A stretch of 51,174 nt of DNA from Gnetum montanum (lineage: Eukaryota > Streptophyta > Gnetopsida > Gnetales > Gnetaceae), in NCBI GenBank assembly GCA_015680685.1, contig MNCI01006123.1, positions 423,577 to 474,750 of the forward strand. Direction: 5' to 3'. Made by a program: the position numbers and the translations under genes. This document shows, piece after piece, positions 12,394 through 23,439 of the stretch. Within the stretch, counting starts at the first letter, position 1. Each line of letters begins with the position of its first letter. Below the pieces are notes generated by a model. That model had not been told where the DNA came from. It was given only the letters and a program-made list of their open reading frames with translations, and did not search any database.

Positions 12394-12417
12394 TGATCCT
12401 TCTTCTAGCACCAAAAT
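12394..12417 (-). other. Primer-binding-site-like sequence of element A
   Basis: The minus strand reads TTTTGGTGCTAGAAGAAGG here, about 160 bases upstream of the gag start at 12236 and directly after the LTR-like region. A TGGTGCTAGAAGGAGG-like sequence at this position is familiar in plant Ty3/gypsy elements. I cannot name the primer tRNA with confidence. Confidence 0.5.
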
Positions 12418-14091
12418 TTTTTCTAAAAACTTGTTCTTTCTCAATCTCATAAGAACACCTCTATGAATTAAGTGTTGAAATACTTAACTCATGGTCATAA
12501 ATGGTCTTCATTTTAGTGTAATCTTTAATAAGTTAACGATTATGATACGATGGTGCACAAACTTCCAATTGAATATGTACTTATCCTACCACATGGAAAC
12601 CAAGAAATTATAGGAGAATGATAAATACATTGGGTTTGAATTTTGAGATTGACTAAGTGTTCTAGGATTGACATTGGAGTTGAAAAAAATTTAACTCTAG
12701 AAACTAACTCTAATGTAGAAAAAATTCTAAAGTATGGGATGCTAATACTAATGCTGCTTAACTAGCATTGATGTTACATTAGCATTAGTCCTAGAACTAG
12801 GAGAGGCATCATGATGGTCAAGAGCACATGAGAGACATTAGATGCTTGATGCTCATTCTCTTAATCTTTTGAAATCTCAAAAAGTACAATCAATCTCAAC
12901 AAAATAACCTCTAAATATTTTTTTAATCCCATATTTATAAGATCAAGGTTACCAAATTCAAACCTAGAGTTAAGTGAAGTTAAATTGAAGTTCATGTTTG
13001 ATAAGCTTGATCATATAGACTAGGCAATGCTAGGCATGAGACAATTGATCATGACATTGATGCTAACAACAATGTTAGTGTCACCAAGAGTTAGAAATTT
13101 TTTTTTCAATTTTTTGTAGTTCATAGTTCTAAGCCTCCAAAACTTTATTTAATGTTTGAATTGATATAAAATTATGCTATGATGATGTCTAGTAGCCCAT
13201 GAGGCTAATAAATGATGTTGAATGTTGATTTAAAAGGTTAAGGATAGCATTATGAAGGTTCCAAGAATTGTAATATTAGCGTTAACATCAACATGAGTTA
13301 GGGACTTGGAAAAATTTTGGAATTTTTTTTTAAGTCCCCATCTTAAGCCTCCAAGATGTTCAAGATAACATTGAAATAATTTATGATGATGTTTTCAGGA
13401 CTTCAAGGATCTTATAAACCAATAGGATACTGATAACTACCAAACCTAGCAACTTGGTAAGGATGTTGATGTAGGCATGATGACATTAACATTGACACTA
13501 AAATTGGCATTAGTTTCACTTGCAAAAGTTTAAAAACATTCATCTTGACTATCCAAAATGCCTCTAAATATATTGAAAGTATTATTTGGAGTCCCAAAAA
13601 TAATGTTTACTACTCACTAAAGAGCTTGAAAAGTCAAGGTTTGACTCAAAATGCAAGTGAGATATGTATTGGAGGTGTTGAGGACTATGCTACAATTTCT
13701 AACACTAAGGTTAGTGTCAACCTCAAGTAACACTTAATAAAATTTTGTTCCTATTGTCCCAAGGAAATCCTACCAAAATTTTAAAATTTGATGCTTTTCA
13801 TGTCACAAGGTGTTGTAGACAAGACATTCAGGATCTTGCAAAGTCAAAACTAGAGCCAAGAACTAGTTTTCATTAAGATGATGCATGAAGAATGGTTCAT
13901 GAGTGATGTTGGTGTAGGAGTAGTGATTCAAGAGTGACACTAACATTGCATCAACATCACCTCTAATACTTATAAAAATTTTATTTTTTTGAACTTTCTA
14001 GGATCACTAAAAATGAAGCTCATATGTTGTTGGGTTATGAGACAAGATGGTCCCTTAAGGCCTCCGAAGGCTAGAAATATATCTCATAACA
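12418..14091 (-). repeat. Probable 5' LTR of element A (minus strand)
   Basis: This AT-rich noncoding region lies immediately upstream (on the minus strand) of the PBS-like site, as expected for a 5' LTR. A possible LTR start, TGTTATGAGATATATTTC on the minus strand, is at 14091. It forms an inverted repeat with GTTATGAGA at 14034-14042. The exact limits are not fixed because no second LTR copy is visible. Most of the interval is built of degenerate tandem repeats, listed separately. Confidence 0.5.
12740..13990. repeat. Degenerate tandem repeat, period about 210-230 bp
   Basis: A motif of the type AACATTGACACTAA or GTTAGTGTCA recurs near 13070, 13280, 13490, 13705 and 13935, with an earlier relative near 12760. 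Between these, further shared pieces recur in the same order: CTAAGCCTCCAA (about 13132 and 13344), CCTCTAAATATTT or CCTCTAATACTT (about 12907, 13560, 13958) and CAGGATCTT or CAAGGATCTT (about 13402, 13828). Five to six units are discernible by eye, with strong divergence between them. Confidence 0.6.
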
Positions 14092-14498
14092 TTATTTTAG
14101 GATTTTTTAATGTTCAAACCTGAATTACACAATTTGAATCCATACTTCACTTGATCATTGTGAAACTAAAAAAATGGATATAATAGTAGATAATAAAAAA
14201 ATATGAAAATATATAACAAAAATCTTGAATAAAAATCATCTTAAAGACCTAACATCAATATCTATTTAAATTCATGATCTTTCAAAATTAATGATTATAA
14301 TTAATTAGTAAATAATTAGTGTTTAAATCTTTGATCTTCCAAAAATATTATTTCAAGGACATTATAATATTTTAAACTTCTATGTTATGAGATACATTTA
14401 ATGTGCATTGATAGCTACTTATTAATGTGACTACAATATCATAGCTACTATATATATCACATATATGATATATAGCTAAAATGTTATATGTTTTGTTA
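14092..14498. other. AT-rich interval between elements A and 2
   Basis: No coding frame is seen. It contains an AT-rich near-palindrome around 14440-14475. It could be the flank into which element A or element 2 inserted, or part of the LTR of A. Confidence 0.4.
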
Positions 14499-15274
14499 TG
14501 ATGTGTCCAAGGATCGTTCTAGTTATAATAATCCCTCACCTACCACATTGATGATATTCATTTATAAAGTCCTAGTGAAACTCTTGTAGTTTATTTTCTT
14601 AAATTTCAATAGCAATCAATGAGTGCTTGCAGCATGAATTGAGCTAATTGTTTAGAATATTATTCAAGTGGCTTGTACTTGAATAGAATCTATGAATGGT
14701 AATAAAATTAATATTAATTCTACTTCATTACAACACTTTGACTTAGATAAGATTTACTTTCCATGTTATTTCCTTTCTATTGCACTTAGCATAATGATTT
14801 ATATTTCAATGCATGTTAGTAACTTAGCAAAATGACTACAACTTATTTTTAGCATAAACATATTATCATTTGATAATTCAAGTAGTTCTATTGCTTGGTA
14901 TGCCTAATAATGAATACTTGGTAATCTTAGAATAATTACATGAGTTCAAGATGTTTTTGGCAAGTTAGGAATGACTACTTATTATCCTTAGACTAGATTA
15001 GAATTTATTTCTATTGTTAATTAGATTAATTAATTAATTTTTATATTTTAAATTTTTTTAATCCATGGCTATGACAACATCATAATCATACACCTCACAT
15101 TAGACTAAATCACATATAAAAATCACTTCTAATCCAAGTGAGAAGACAATGATCAATAATTTAGTGCATAGCCTTCTAGATACATTTATCAATACCATAT
15201 ATGAATTATGAAATGGTCTATTATTATTCTTCTAGATCATATAATAAAGTGTTGGGCATACTCATAGCTCATCA
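14499..15274 (+). repeat. 5' LTR of element 2 (about 776 bp)
   Basis: It starts TGATGTGTCCAAGG and ends CATAGCTCATCA, comparable with the TGATGAG and CTCATCA termini of the family. Shared internal landmarks are GCTTGGTATGCCTAATAA (14893-14910), ACTTGGTAATCTTAG (14916-14930), a TTGGCAAGTTAGGAATG donor-like block (14958-14974) and AAGTGAGAAGACAATGATCA near 15139. Almost no CpG remains, and the alignment to other LTRs is poor, so this copy is old. Confidence 0.75.
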
Positions 15275-15293
15275 TTAGTGCAATTGTTAAGGA
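15275..15293 (+). other. Decayed primer binding site of element 2
   Basis: TTAGTGCAATTGTTAAGGA directly follows the LTR. It is a mutated form of the site at 20075-20094 (TTGGCACTGTTGTTGGGGAC), which resembles the tRNA-Asp-type PBS of Athila/Tat elements. Confidence 0.7.
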
Positions 15294-15410
15294 TGATGTT
15301 GATAGTTTAGGAAGTTATATCATATGTAATTATTGTATAAGATTTTAAAAGATTCATATTTTTGAAAATATTAAAATATTCATAAGATATAAAGAGAGAG
15401 CTAATCCATC

Positions 15411-17480
15411 ATGTCTACTTTTCATAGGTCAAGAAATCTACGACTTGTATGAAGAAAAGAAGAAATAGGAGGTGATAATGATTGAAAGCCACCAATGTAA
15501 GCCAAAGTCTCCTTTATACATTATGATCCTTACATGCTTCATTTTAACTTTGTATTTCACCAAGATAATCAATACCAATGAAGTGATATGTAGGATAACA
15601 TTATAATGCCTCCTAACAAGGCAACTCCTTCTACGCTTCACACTACACTTATGAAATCTAGTCTTAGCCATCTCTATGACTGCTACTTCATTGATAGAAA
15701 AATGATCAAGTCTTATCAACTTATAAAAGTGAAGTGTAGAGCATATCAGATAGAAAATACCTTATATAAGTAGCCCAAAGGGAAGGATACAATTTACATC
15801 CACTCTCAATTTAATAGGGAAGATACAAGCTATTGGTTATAGAGATTCCAATAGCGATATCCTCCATATTCAATATTAATGATCTAGTAAATTTAAAATT
15901 ATGCTCAAATTTAACAATCAATTTTTAAGAAGATGAAATGAATTCTAGAACTAAGAGGACCTTCAAGCCTAGGTCTTTTAATAGATAAGGAAGAGATCAT
16001 AAAAGGGATCATGGAAGAAGAGTAACCTACATGACTCTTCTAGTTTGTCATCTTCCTCTTCATCCTCATCATCAAGATCTAACCAGGATGAATGCAAATA
16101 AGAAGGAAGAGTCCAAAATTGACAAGATGATAGGGATGATAAAAGACATCATGATCATGATAAATGTGAAGATAGAAACATAGACAAAAATCAAGAGAAA
16201 CATAAAGAATAAGGAAAAAGATATGAAAACAATTATAGGCAAGATCTTGATGAAAGAGAAAATAAGGATCATGATGAAAACTATGACACACCTAATGATA
16301 TCATGATAAATCATTATTAGCTATACTTAGTATGATCCAAATCAAAAGTAATGAGGATCCCCCACAAACTCTACCAATGTCAGTCCCAAGCTTGGATATG
16401 AAAGGAGGAGGGTTAGCATTAGGTTGGCAGCTAGTTGTAAAACCTTACCAAATCTCATGGATGAGTTCTTTTTGAGATTTTTCAAATGTTAGAGCATTTC
16501 CAAAATATGATGTGTAGTAGTCATAGGCTTGGTTACTATGGAAAATAGGCAAATACTTGTTAGGACATCCTCCAAAACTAATGCACAACATTAGCATCTA
16601 GATCTTGTAAAAGTAGACAAGGGTTTTCCCATCATGGATGGATATGGATAAAGAAGCAAATCTAGTAAAAGAAATTTTAGATGATAACTTGAAACATTAA
16701 AAATGAGAATGATAGTTCATATGATTTGAACATGTGTAAAGAAGATCAAACAATGAGCCAAAAACAAGGTTGCTACATCAATAAAAGTGAACTCATATAG
16801 CTAACTCCATTTATTTATTTATTTTTGGACAAGGTTAGGATTATGATAAATGAGAATCTTCCAAAAGCATCAAAGAAAAATTCATATCAAATACCTTGAT
16901 ATGAATAATATTCTAAAATTTTACGAAGACCATAACTCTTATCTACAACATCATTTGTAAACTTTCCATGATTTTTGTACTTACAAAACATTGAAAACAT
17001 ATAGCAAAAGTTGAAACTCTTTCCAAGAATACTAATCAAGGAAGCAAAAAGTTGGTATTCATTGTTGGGACCGAATTCAATGTACAAGTGGTCTACAATG
17101 TTGGAGATCTTTAATAAAAAGAATTAGATATATTTGAGTATATAATTTGAGAAAACATATCCAACGATGAAAATAAAAAATCATGAATCTCTTGATGAAG
17201 CCCTAGGAAGATGCTATTCTCTATTACATTGATGCTCAAGCCACAAGTTTTCTCAAAAGGAGCAATTTTACCATATCATAAATGGACTTCACAATAAAGC
17301 AAGGGAGACTCTTGGGATCTAAGAATAAGGGAAAATATTAGAACTTACAACTCGTCATATTTAAAGGCTAATTTAACAAGTATCTAAAAAAGAAGAAAAG
17401 CTCTAAAAGAGAGAATGCAAAGAAGAATACAAACATGACCTAGCATTTCATAAGAAGAAATTCCATGTTTGTAAAATAGC
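15411..17480 (+). pseudogene. gag remnant of element 2
   Basis: It starts at ATG 15411 (MSTFHRSRNLRL), matching the position of the element 3 start at 20235. A VSFIHYDPYMLHFNFVFHQD-like stretch near 15503-15562 aligns with the element 3 N-terminus. A Ser-rich run at about 16048-16077 and a His/Asp/Lys-rich tract at 16110-16310 follow. The capsid core is recognisable from about 16890 to 17420 but heavily broken. The gene then runs into sequence equivalent to the pre-RT linker, so the end of gag and the whole protease are missing (junction about 17480-17540; roughly 1.8 kb absent by comparison with element 3). Confidence 0.7.
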
Positions 17481-17529
17481 TCTTCCAACTAAGTCATGGA
17501 CAATAAAAGATCATTAATTGGAAAGAGTT

Positions 17530-17930
17530 ACAAATTCTATAAAACTAGTGTTAGATCCAGTTGCATTGAAAACATTACTAAAATCACTAGAGTGTGTATT
17601 TATAGAAATTGACAAACTAGCGATCATCAATGCCAAGATTATAGAAAAATAAAAGAAAAAGCTATTGAAAGTAGTAAACAAATGACGAACAACCTTTACA
17701 TGGTTCTATGATGAGATCACAAGAATTACTTCATTTATATGCCAACATTGCATATAGACTAATCTAGTAATAAAGCCAAAATTCCACCATAATTTAGGTT
17801 GAAATCCAAGTTAAACTAAATGATGAAATGGGAAATTGAAAAAAATTTTAAGACTAGATTCTTCTACCATATTGTAGCTAGTATGGATGACCTCACTTTT
17901 CATCATACCTAAGAAGGGAAGACAATGGTG
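17530..17930 (+). pseudogene. Pre-RT linker and start of reverse transcriptase (element 2)
   Basis: The region aligns with 23470-23860 of element 3. Near 17890-17930 it reads TSLFIIPKKGRQW, the first conserved RT block, and is then cut by the run of unknown bases. The reading frame upstream contains several stops. Any apparent longer ORF across the gap is an artefact of unknown bases. Confidence 0.7.
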
Positions 17931-18380
17931 NNNNNNNNNNNNNNNNNNNNNNNNNNNNNNNNNNNNNNNNNNNNNNNNNNNNNNNNNNNNNNNNNNNNNN
18001 NNNNNNNNNNNNNNNNNNNNNNNNNNNNNNNNNNNNNNNNNNNNNNNNNNNNNNNNNNNNNNNNNNNNNNNNNNNNNNNNNNNNNNNNNNNNNNNNNNNN
18101 NNNNNNNNNNNNNNNNNNNNNNNNNNNNNNNNNNNNNNNNNNNNNNNNNNNNNNNNNNNNNNNNNNNNNNNNNNNNNNNNNNNNNNNNNNNNNNNNNNNN
18201 NNNNNNNNNNNNNNNNNNNNNNNNNNNNNNNNNNNNNNNNNNNNNNNNNNNNNNNNNNNNNNNNNNNNNNNNNNNNNNNNNNNNNNNNNNNNNNNNNNNN
18301 NNNNNNNNNNNNNNNNNNNNNNNNNNNNNNNNNNNNNNNNNNNNNNNNNNNNNNNNNNNNNNNNNNNNNNNNNNNNNNNN
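17931..18380. other. Assembly gap (450 unknown bases)
   Basis: A run of N. By comparison with element 3 it replaces most of the RT palm of element 2 plus the start of an inserted LTR or element, so the true length may be much larger than 450. Confidence 0.99.
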
Positions 18381-18566
18381 GGCTGCTTGGTAACCCAGTA
18401 GCGTATTCCAGGATTCTGCGCTTGGTAATCCCAGTAGTAGTCCGATGTGTACGGCTAGTTGAGGAGTCGGTTGCTCATTGCTAGGCTAGAATGTGTGATA
18501 AGTACGACTTANGCGTGTACGCTCGTATTCGTATGGTGGAGTGTAGGGGTACCTCGCCACTCATCA
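18381..18566 (+). repeat. 3' end of a younger, CpG-rich LTR inserted in element 2
   Basis: It contains GCTTGGTAACCCAGTAG (18385-18401), CTTGGTAATCCCAGTAG (18421-18437), CGTATTCGTATGGTGGAGTG near 18525 and the terminus CTCGCCACTCATCA. About eleven CpG sites are packed in 186 bp, while the flanking pol remnant has almost none. RT-thumb sequence of element 2 resumes at 18567. A solo LTR or the 3' LTR of an element hidden in the gap are both possible. One unknown base lies near 18512. Confidence 0.8.
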
Positions 18567-19211
18567 GAAATCATATCTTATATCTAAACACTAAAGACTC
18601 AAAAAAATAAAGTAATCCAAGACATTACCTAACAACCTAACATTGTGAAATATGTGAGGTCATTCCTTGGATACACTTGGTACTATAGGTGCTTCATTGA
18701 TAACATTTCAAAGATTTCAAAATCATTGGTAGAGCTTACCAAGAAAAATACATCTTTCAATTGAACAAATAAATATGAGAAAGTCTTTTAGCTACTAAAG
18801 TAAAAGTTCATAGAGATTCCAATTCTACAAGCACCTGATTGGTTAAGGTCCTTTCATGTCATGACTGATGTATCCAATAATATCTTGAAAGCTATGCTTA
18901 CATAGTTGGATGTCTAGAAATATTCCTATTACATTCACTACACAAGAAGTATTGTAAGTATATAACTAAATTGCAAAATAATAGAAAAGGATTTTATTTC
19001 AATGATGTATGTACTTGAAAATTTTAGGTACTATGTGCTTGTCTATCTAGTACTTCTGCATATAGATCACATTGCAGTATGGTTCCTAATGAATAAGCTA
19101 ATAGTGAGTCATTGATAATCTTACAAGAGTTCAACATCATGATGATTGATAAGAAGAAAATCTATAATGTTATTGCAAATCATTTTTCTGAATTAAGATA
19201 AAATAATAAGA
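18567..19211 (+). pseudogene. RT thumb and RNase H remnant (element 2)
   Basis: It aligns with 24290-24940 of element 3. The thumb block around 18655-18690 (GTCATTCCTTGGATACAC) corresponds to the SFLGHIGYY region. RNase H landmarks follow: an Asp-containing block near 18860-18900 and the EKDFISMMYVLENFRYYVL-like region near 18985-19035, in shifted frames. It stops at 19211, one base before the target duplication of element 3, and the homology continues after 32327. Confidence 0.75.
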
Positions 19212-19216
19212 CTACT
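19212..19216 (+). repeat. Target-site duplication, left copy (CTACT)
   Basis: CTACT directly precedes the 5' LTR of element 3; an identical CTACT follows its 3' LTR at 32323-32327. Five bases is the expected length for Ty3/gypsy integration. Confidence 0.9.
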
Positions 19217-20074
19217 GGATGAGTCATGTTTTCTAGAGTCCTATTGATGAGGCCTCGTCAACATGGCCCTATCGATGTGGGATTTGATGCATTGATGTGG
19301 CCTCATCGATGTAGTGTTTTTGTTTACCTATAAATATGTACTCACCTACGATGTTTATGGCATCTTTGGTCATAACTATAGTGGAGCTCTTGTAATTTTT
19401 TCATTAATATTTTTTCTAAGTGCCCACAGTAGGAGTCAAAGAGTGTACATATCTTTATTCTAGCATTATTATACCTGAGCACGATAGTGTGTGTGGCAAT
19501 AAAGATGAGCTTTCTGATAAACCTGGTAGCACTTTAAAATAGATTAATTTTTTATTTATGCATTTAATGTTTTATGCAACTTCCTTTAATGCTTTAAGTA
19601 ATTAAGCTAAATTAAACTAAATTAAATAGCAATTAATTAAGCACATAAGTATGACCACTTCAAGCTTACGCTTCATGCTTGATAATCCTAGTAACACTTA
19701 ACGTAACCCAATAGCGTTAAATGTGTTTATAATGTGTATGGCAAGTGGAAACAAATTTTTATGTTAGGATTAGTTAGGTATAGCTTATTAGATTAAATTA
19801 GTAATTTAATTATTTTATTCTATTCATTATTTTTTATCCTTAGGCGACTTAAAACATAAAACGTAAAAATGATAAAAATCATATGCCTTAGTTGCACTTA
19901 ACCATACCTTTGCATTTCACAAGTGTAATTGGGAAGACAACAATTGTAATAGGTGGTTTCACTTTCTAGAGACTAGTGTGCTTAGAAGGCTATAAGTCCA
20001 TGGGATTTGACTAGATCACACATGAACTCTTAGTGATTCGTATGGTTGGGCATAGGGTCTATTCCCACTCATCA
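19217..20074 (+). repeat. 5' LTR of element 3 (858 bp)
   Basis: It starts GGATGAGTCATG (first base changed from the family TGATGAG) and ends CCCACTCATCA. Features: TATAAATA at 19329-19336, CAATAAAGATGAGC (polyadenylation-like AATAAA) near 19498, paired motifs GCTTGATAATCCTAGTAA (19677-19694) and ACGTAACCCAATAGCG (19701-19716), and a GC-type donor-like site TATGGCAAGTGG at 19737-19748. It lacks about 12 bases present in the 3' LTR near 31650. Confidence 0.9.
19329..19336 (+). promoter_or_regulatory. TATA box of element 3 5' LTR
   Basis: TATAAATA at LTR position 113, matched by TATAAATA at 31562-31569 in the 3' LTR. Transcription would start roughly 30 bases further on, leaving a leader that contains the donor-like site at 19741. 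Confidence 0.65.
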
Positions 20075-20094
20075 TTGGCACTGTTGTTGGGGAC
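20075..20094 (+). other. Primer binding site of element 3 (tRNA-Asp type)
   Basis: TTGGCACTGTTGTTGGGGAC follows the LTR without a gap. It differs by few bases from the 3' end complement of plant tRNA-Asp, the usual primer of Athila/Tat elements; the changes fit C-to-T and G-to-A decay. Confidence 0.85.
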
Positions 20095-20234
20095 TTATAG
20101 TTTGATATGTGTGCTATATAGGTCTTAGTGAATATTATTTAAGATCATTGGAATGAACCCTAAGGTTACCATCATTTGAAAAATTATTAACTCTAATTAT
20201 AAATTAAGCACACTAAATTTTTCTCTAATCCAAA

Positions 20235-22560
20235 ATGTCTTCTCCTGACAAGCATCATGATTCAAAATTGTTAGTACCCCAAGAATTCAAAGTGGTGTAC
20301 ACTCATCCAAATGATTTTGTACCTAATTTCACCTTCATCTTACATTAGGATGAGTAGTTGTGGTGAAGAGATATGGAGGGTAATGTTGTGTTGCCTCCTA
20401 ACCAATTTTTTCCTAGGATGCTGCTACTAACTCTTAAGGGTTTAGGCATATAGGACCTCCATGATGAATATGTTACACAAGACCATGACTATCAAGACTA
20501 CCATTCCATAGAAACACAACACAAATGAGATCAACACCAGGAGAAGCACCATGAAGCTACAAAGGGGGAACAGTTCACCAATGCCTTGTTTCTGCTAAAT
20601 CAAAATGATAATGAGTAACCTCCCTCTAGGGGTTTTCAACATGAAGATTCTCCACCCCTTAACATTGGTGATGGGGGCTTAAACTCAAATCTACAATCCA
20701 TTATTAATAATCAAGTTTTAGAAAAAACTAGGAGTTAACACAAGGGCTCAAGAAAGCATCATGATGATAGAAAATATGATGATCATGGTTATGACAAGCA
20801 GAAGAAGGTGGCAAACATCGTGGTGGTGGTAGTCCTTCTTCCTCTTTATCCTCTTCATCTGCATCTTCTTCTTCCTCCTCCTTTGAATCTAATCAAAACC
20901 ATAGGGGGTAAAACTATGATGGAGGTGAATGGTGGGACAATGATCATAGGCCCCATCATGATTTAAGGGGTAGCAAGGGACATCATAGGCATCATCAAAA
21001 TCATGAAGATGATGAGCCCTTGCTATCAACTTGAAGCATATTAAACATTGTAGAAGTAGTTAGGATCCCAACCAGGCATATTAAAGATAGCAAAATCAAG
21101 TGGTTGGATATCAATAATATCCCTAGATTTGAGGGAGAATATAAATCAGATTCATAGATCCATCTTCAAGCCTTTCACAATGCCTATGTCTTGCAGAACA
21201 TAGAAAATGACTAGTAGAAACTTAAGCTATTCCCCAATACACTCATAAAAGAAGCTAAAAATTGGTACCATTCCTTGGAGCTAGAATTAGTTTGTAGATG
21301 GAGTACGATGCTTAAGCTATTTAATAAAAAATATCTGACATATCCTAGAGTGTCCAATTTGAGAAAGTAAATCTAAGGTTTGTGACAAGGAACACATGAA
21401 CCCTTGGACATAGCCATGGGTAGGTATTATTTCCTTTTTCACAAATGTCCTAGTCATGGTTATTCTCATCATGAACAACTTTCTCATATCATAGATGGGC
21501 TCTAATTAGAAATGAGAAGAACTCTTAGGGTCTACACCCAAGGGAGACTATTAGCACTAAGAGCCCATTAGATTCAAAGGTTGATTGAGCAGGTTGCAAA
21601 AGGAGAAGGTTAGTTGAAAAAACAACAAAATGCTAAGTATAACTAGGATCCTTCCATAAGAAAAAGGGAGGTCTAATTCTATGACAATTAGGGGGAAGAA
21701 TCACTTGATGAAGTGGTGCAGTAAAAAGCCTTGCTGATTCAAAAATTTGTATCTAAAATTTTGACTAAGTTGATAAAATGTGGAAATCTTTGAATGAAAG
21801 ATTTCAAACTATTCTAAAAATTACAGAAGAATCCAAAGAACAAGGTAGTAATCATGATCATAGGAGAAGGAAAGAAGCTAGACATGCCTACCAAATGGGT
21901 AAAGGCAAGGCTGTAGTAGTAGAAGAAGTTATGAAGTCAAAATCATATGATGATGGTGGGTGTGACATCTACCAATATGAACATCCAAGGGGATGTTGCC
22001 CTATTCTATCACACTTATAGGAATTTGGGATTTATGCTTTAAATCCTAGACTAGCATAAAGGCAAGCACCTAGAAGGTTGCCTTATCCTCAAGGCAACAC
22101 AAGCTAGTTTCACCAACAATAATAGGCTTATTATCTAAGTGAAGCTCCACCACAATCATATGAGTAGTATCAGCAATGGCAATACCCACAGTTGTGGGGG
22201 ATGCCACCACCAAGGTAGAAGTACCCTTATAGGTAGCTAGATCCATATGGATACTATATTTAGCAACCACTGTCTCCACATGACTGTTCTAGTCATGCTT
22301 CTTTTCAGCATCACTACAACCCTCCAAAGTATTATAGAACTCATTCTCCATCTACTAGATGGGAAACCCCATATCCCTATCAACCTCCTCATCCTTCAAC
22401 ACATTCTACTCCACCCTCAACCTAATTATCTCCTACTCCATCCATGCAAGGTGAACTTATCATGCAGTCATAGTAGTGTAATGCTACCAAGGTCATTAAC
22501 TTACAATTGACTCCCTAGCCAAGTGGTTTGGAACCTAGATCCCATAAAAGATCATTCTTC
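20235..22560 (+). pseudogene. gag of element 3 (decayed)
   Basis: The start ATG at 20235 gives MSSPDKHHDSKLLVPQEFKV; the same N-terminal plan is seen in element 2. Next come a Ser-rich run (about 20838-20890) and a His/Asp/Gly-rich tract (about 20900-21020, with GHHRHHQNHEDD). The capsid core starts at about 21103 (WLDINNIPRFEGEY) and includes LQAFHNAYVLQN and NWYHSLE. A Cys/His motif CDIYQYEHPRGCCP (21962-22003) lacks its second Cys. The Tyr/Pro/Gln-rich C-terminus (22110-22440) has repeated YP, PP and QQ. Gag and protease seem to have formed one frame. Roughly two dozen stops, mostly TAG or TGA, interrupt it. Confidence 0.85.
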
Positions 22561-22599
22561 TGAACCAATAGCCCTACTAAGCCCTCACCTAATTATGCA

Positions 22600-23181
22600 G
22601 TTGGTCATCCTGTATCTCCTTAATTCTCTACATTCATTTCTTTTAAGAACCCTTCATACCAAATGCCTCCAAAAATCTACATAATTATATTAACCCACAT
22701 TGTATCGAATTGGATCAAGGCTAGCAACCTTCCTAGGAAAAGAGCTAATCTTGGAATTCCTCTCATCTATTTGCAAATTGTTGGGAATGAGCCATGCAAG
22801 GATCTTCTTGACTTAGGTTCTAGAGTTAATTTGATTACTCATTAAATGTACAATTCCTAGAACCTACCTCCTCTTAAGAAGAGCAACATCCATTTAGAAT
22901 TGACAAATCAGTCCATCACTATTCCTTTGGAACTAGTGCAAGACATTATGATCATTGTCTATGGACGGTCATATCCTACCTTTTTCTTTGTAATCAAAGT
23001 TGACAATTACAAGGTGGACCTCTCAATCATTATGGGAAGGGCTTGGTTGAGCACTGTTACTACACAAATGGACATCAAAGATCTTTTCCTAGAGATTTCC
23101 AAGGAAAATGCATTCGAAAAGATAGAGAGGAAGCAAGTTCCATGCATCACATATAATGATACAAGGTGCAACTATGTGTAG
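22600..23181 (+). pseudogene. Aspartic protease of element 3
   Basis: An open stretch runs from 22663 to 22845 and again from 22900 to 23181, separated by stops. DLLDLGSRVNLI (about 22802-22837) holds the catalytic Asp in the form D-L-G. DLSIIMGRAWL (about 23018-23050) is the conserved C-terminal motif. The conserved MYNS-NLPPLKK linker between them is also present in element 1. This protease would mature Gag-Pol within the particle. It is followed without a gap by the linker leading to RT. Confidence 0.8.
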
Positions 23182-23439
23182 AAACTCTGGCCTATTAAAA
23201 GAACATCAATCAAAGCATGTAGACAATGTGCAAATGAATCCAAATTCCAAAAGTTCCTATACACAACAGCCACAAAATAGGAGGACACCCAGTGGCTAAT
23301 AGCTACTTCTAAGAGTATCACACTTTGCATCGAACCTACTAAGATCTTAACATGTGCCTATGTTAAAGGCATGGATGAATAGGAGCAAGTTCATCACCAA
23401 CTCTCTAATGATGAACATGATGATATCAATTAGGGAGAG

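Noticed and set aside
14440-14475. AT-rich palindrome as a hairpin element or MITE
   Set aside because: It is a short TA-rich low-complexity stretch; no terminal repeats with flanking duplications could be defined.
16072-16314. Minus-strand hydrophobic ORF that looks like a membrane protein
   Set aside because: It is the reverse of the His/Asp/Lys-rich gag tract of element 2; Asp and His codons read backwards give Ile, Val, Met and Phe.
17887-18401. Long open frames across the assembly gap
   Set aside because: They consist almost entirely of unknown bases; only TSLFIIPKKGRQW at the left edge is real and belongs to the RT of element 2.
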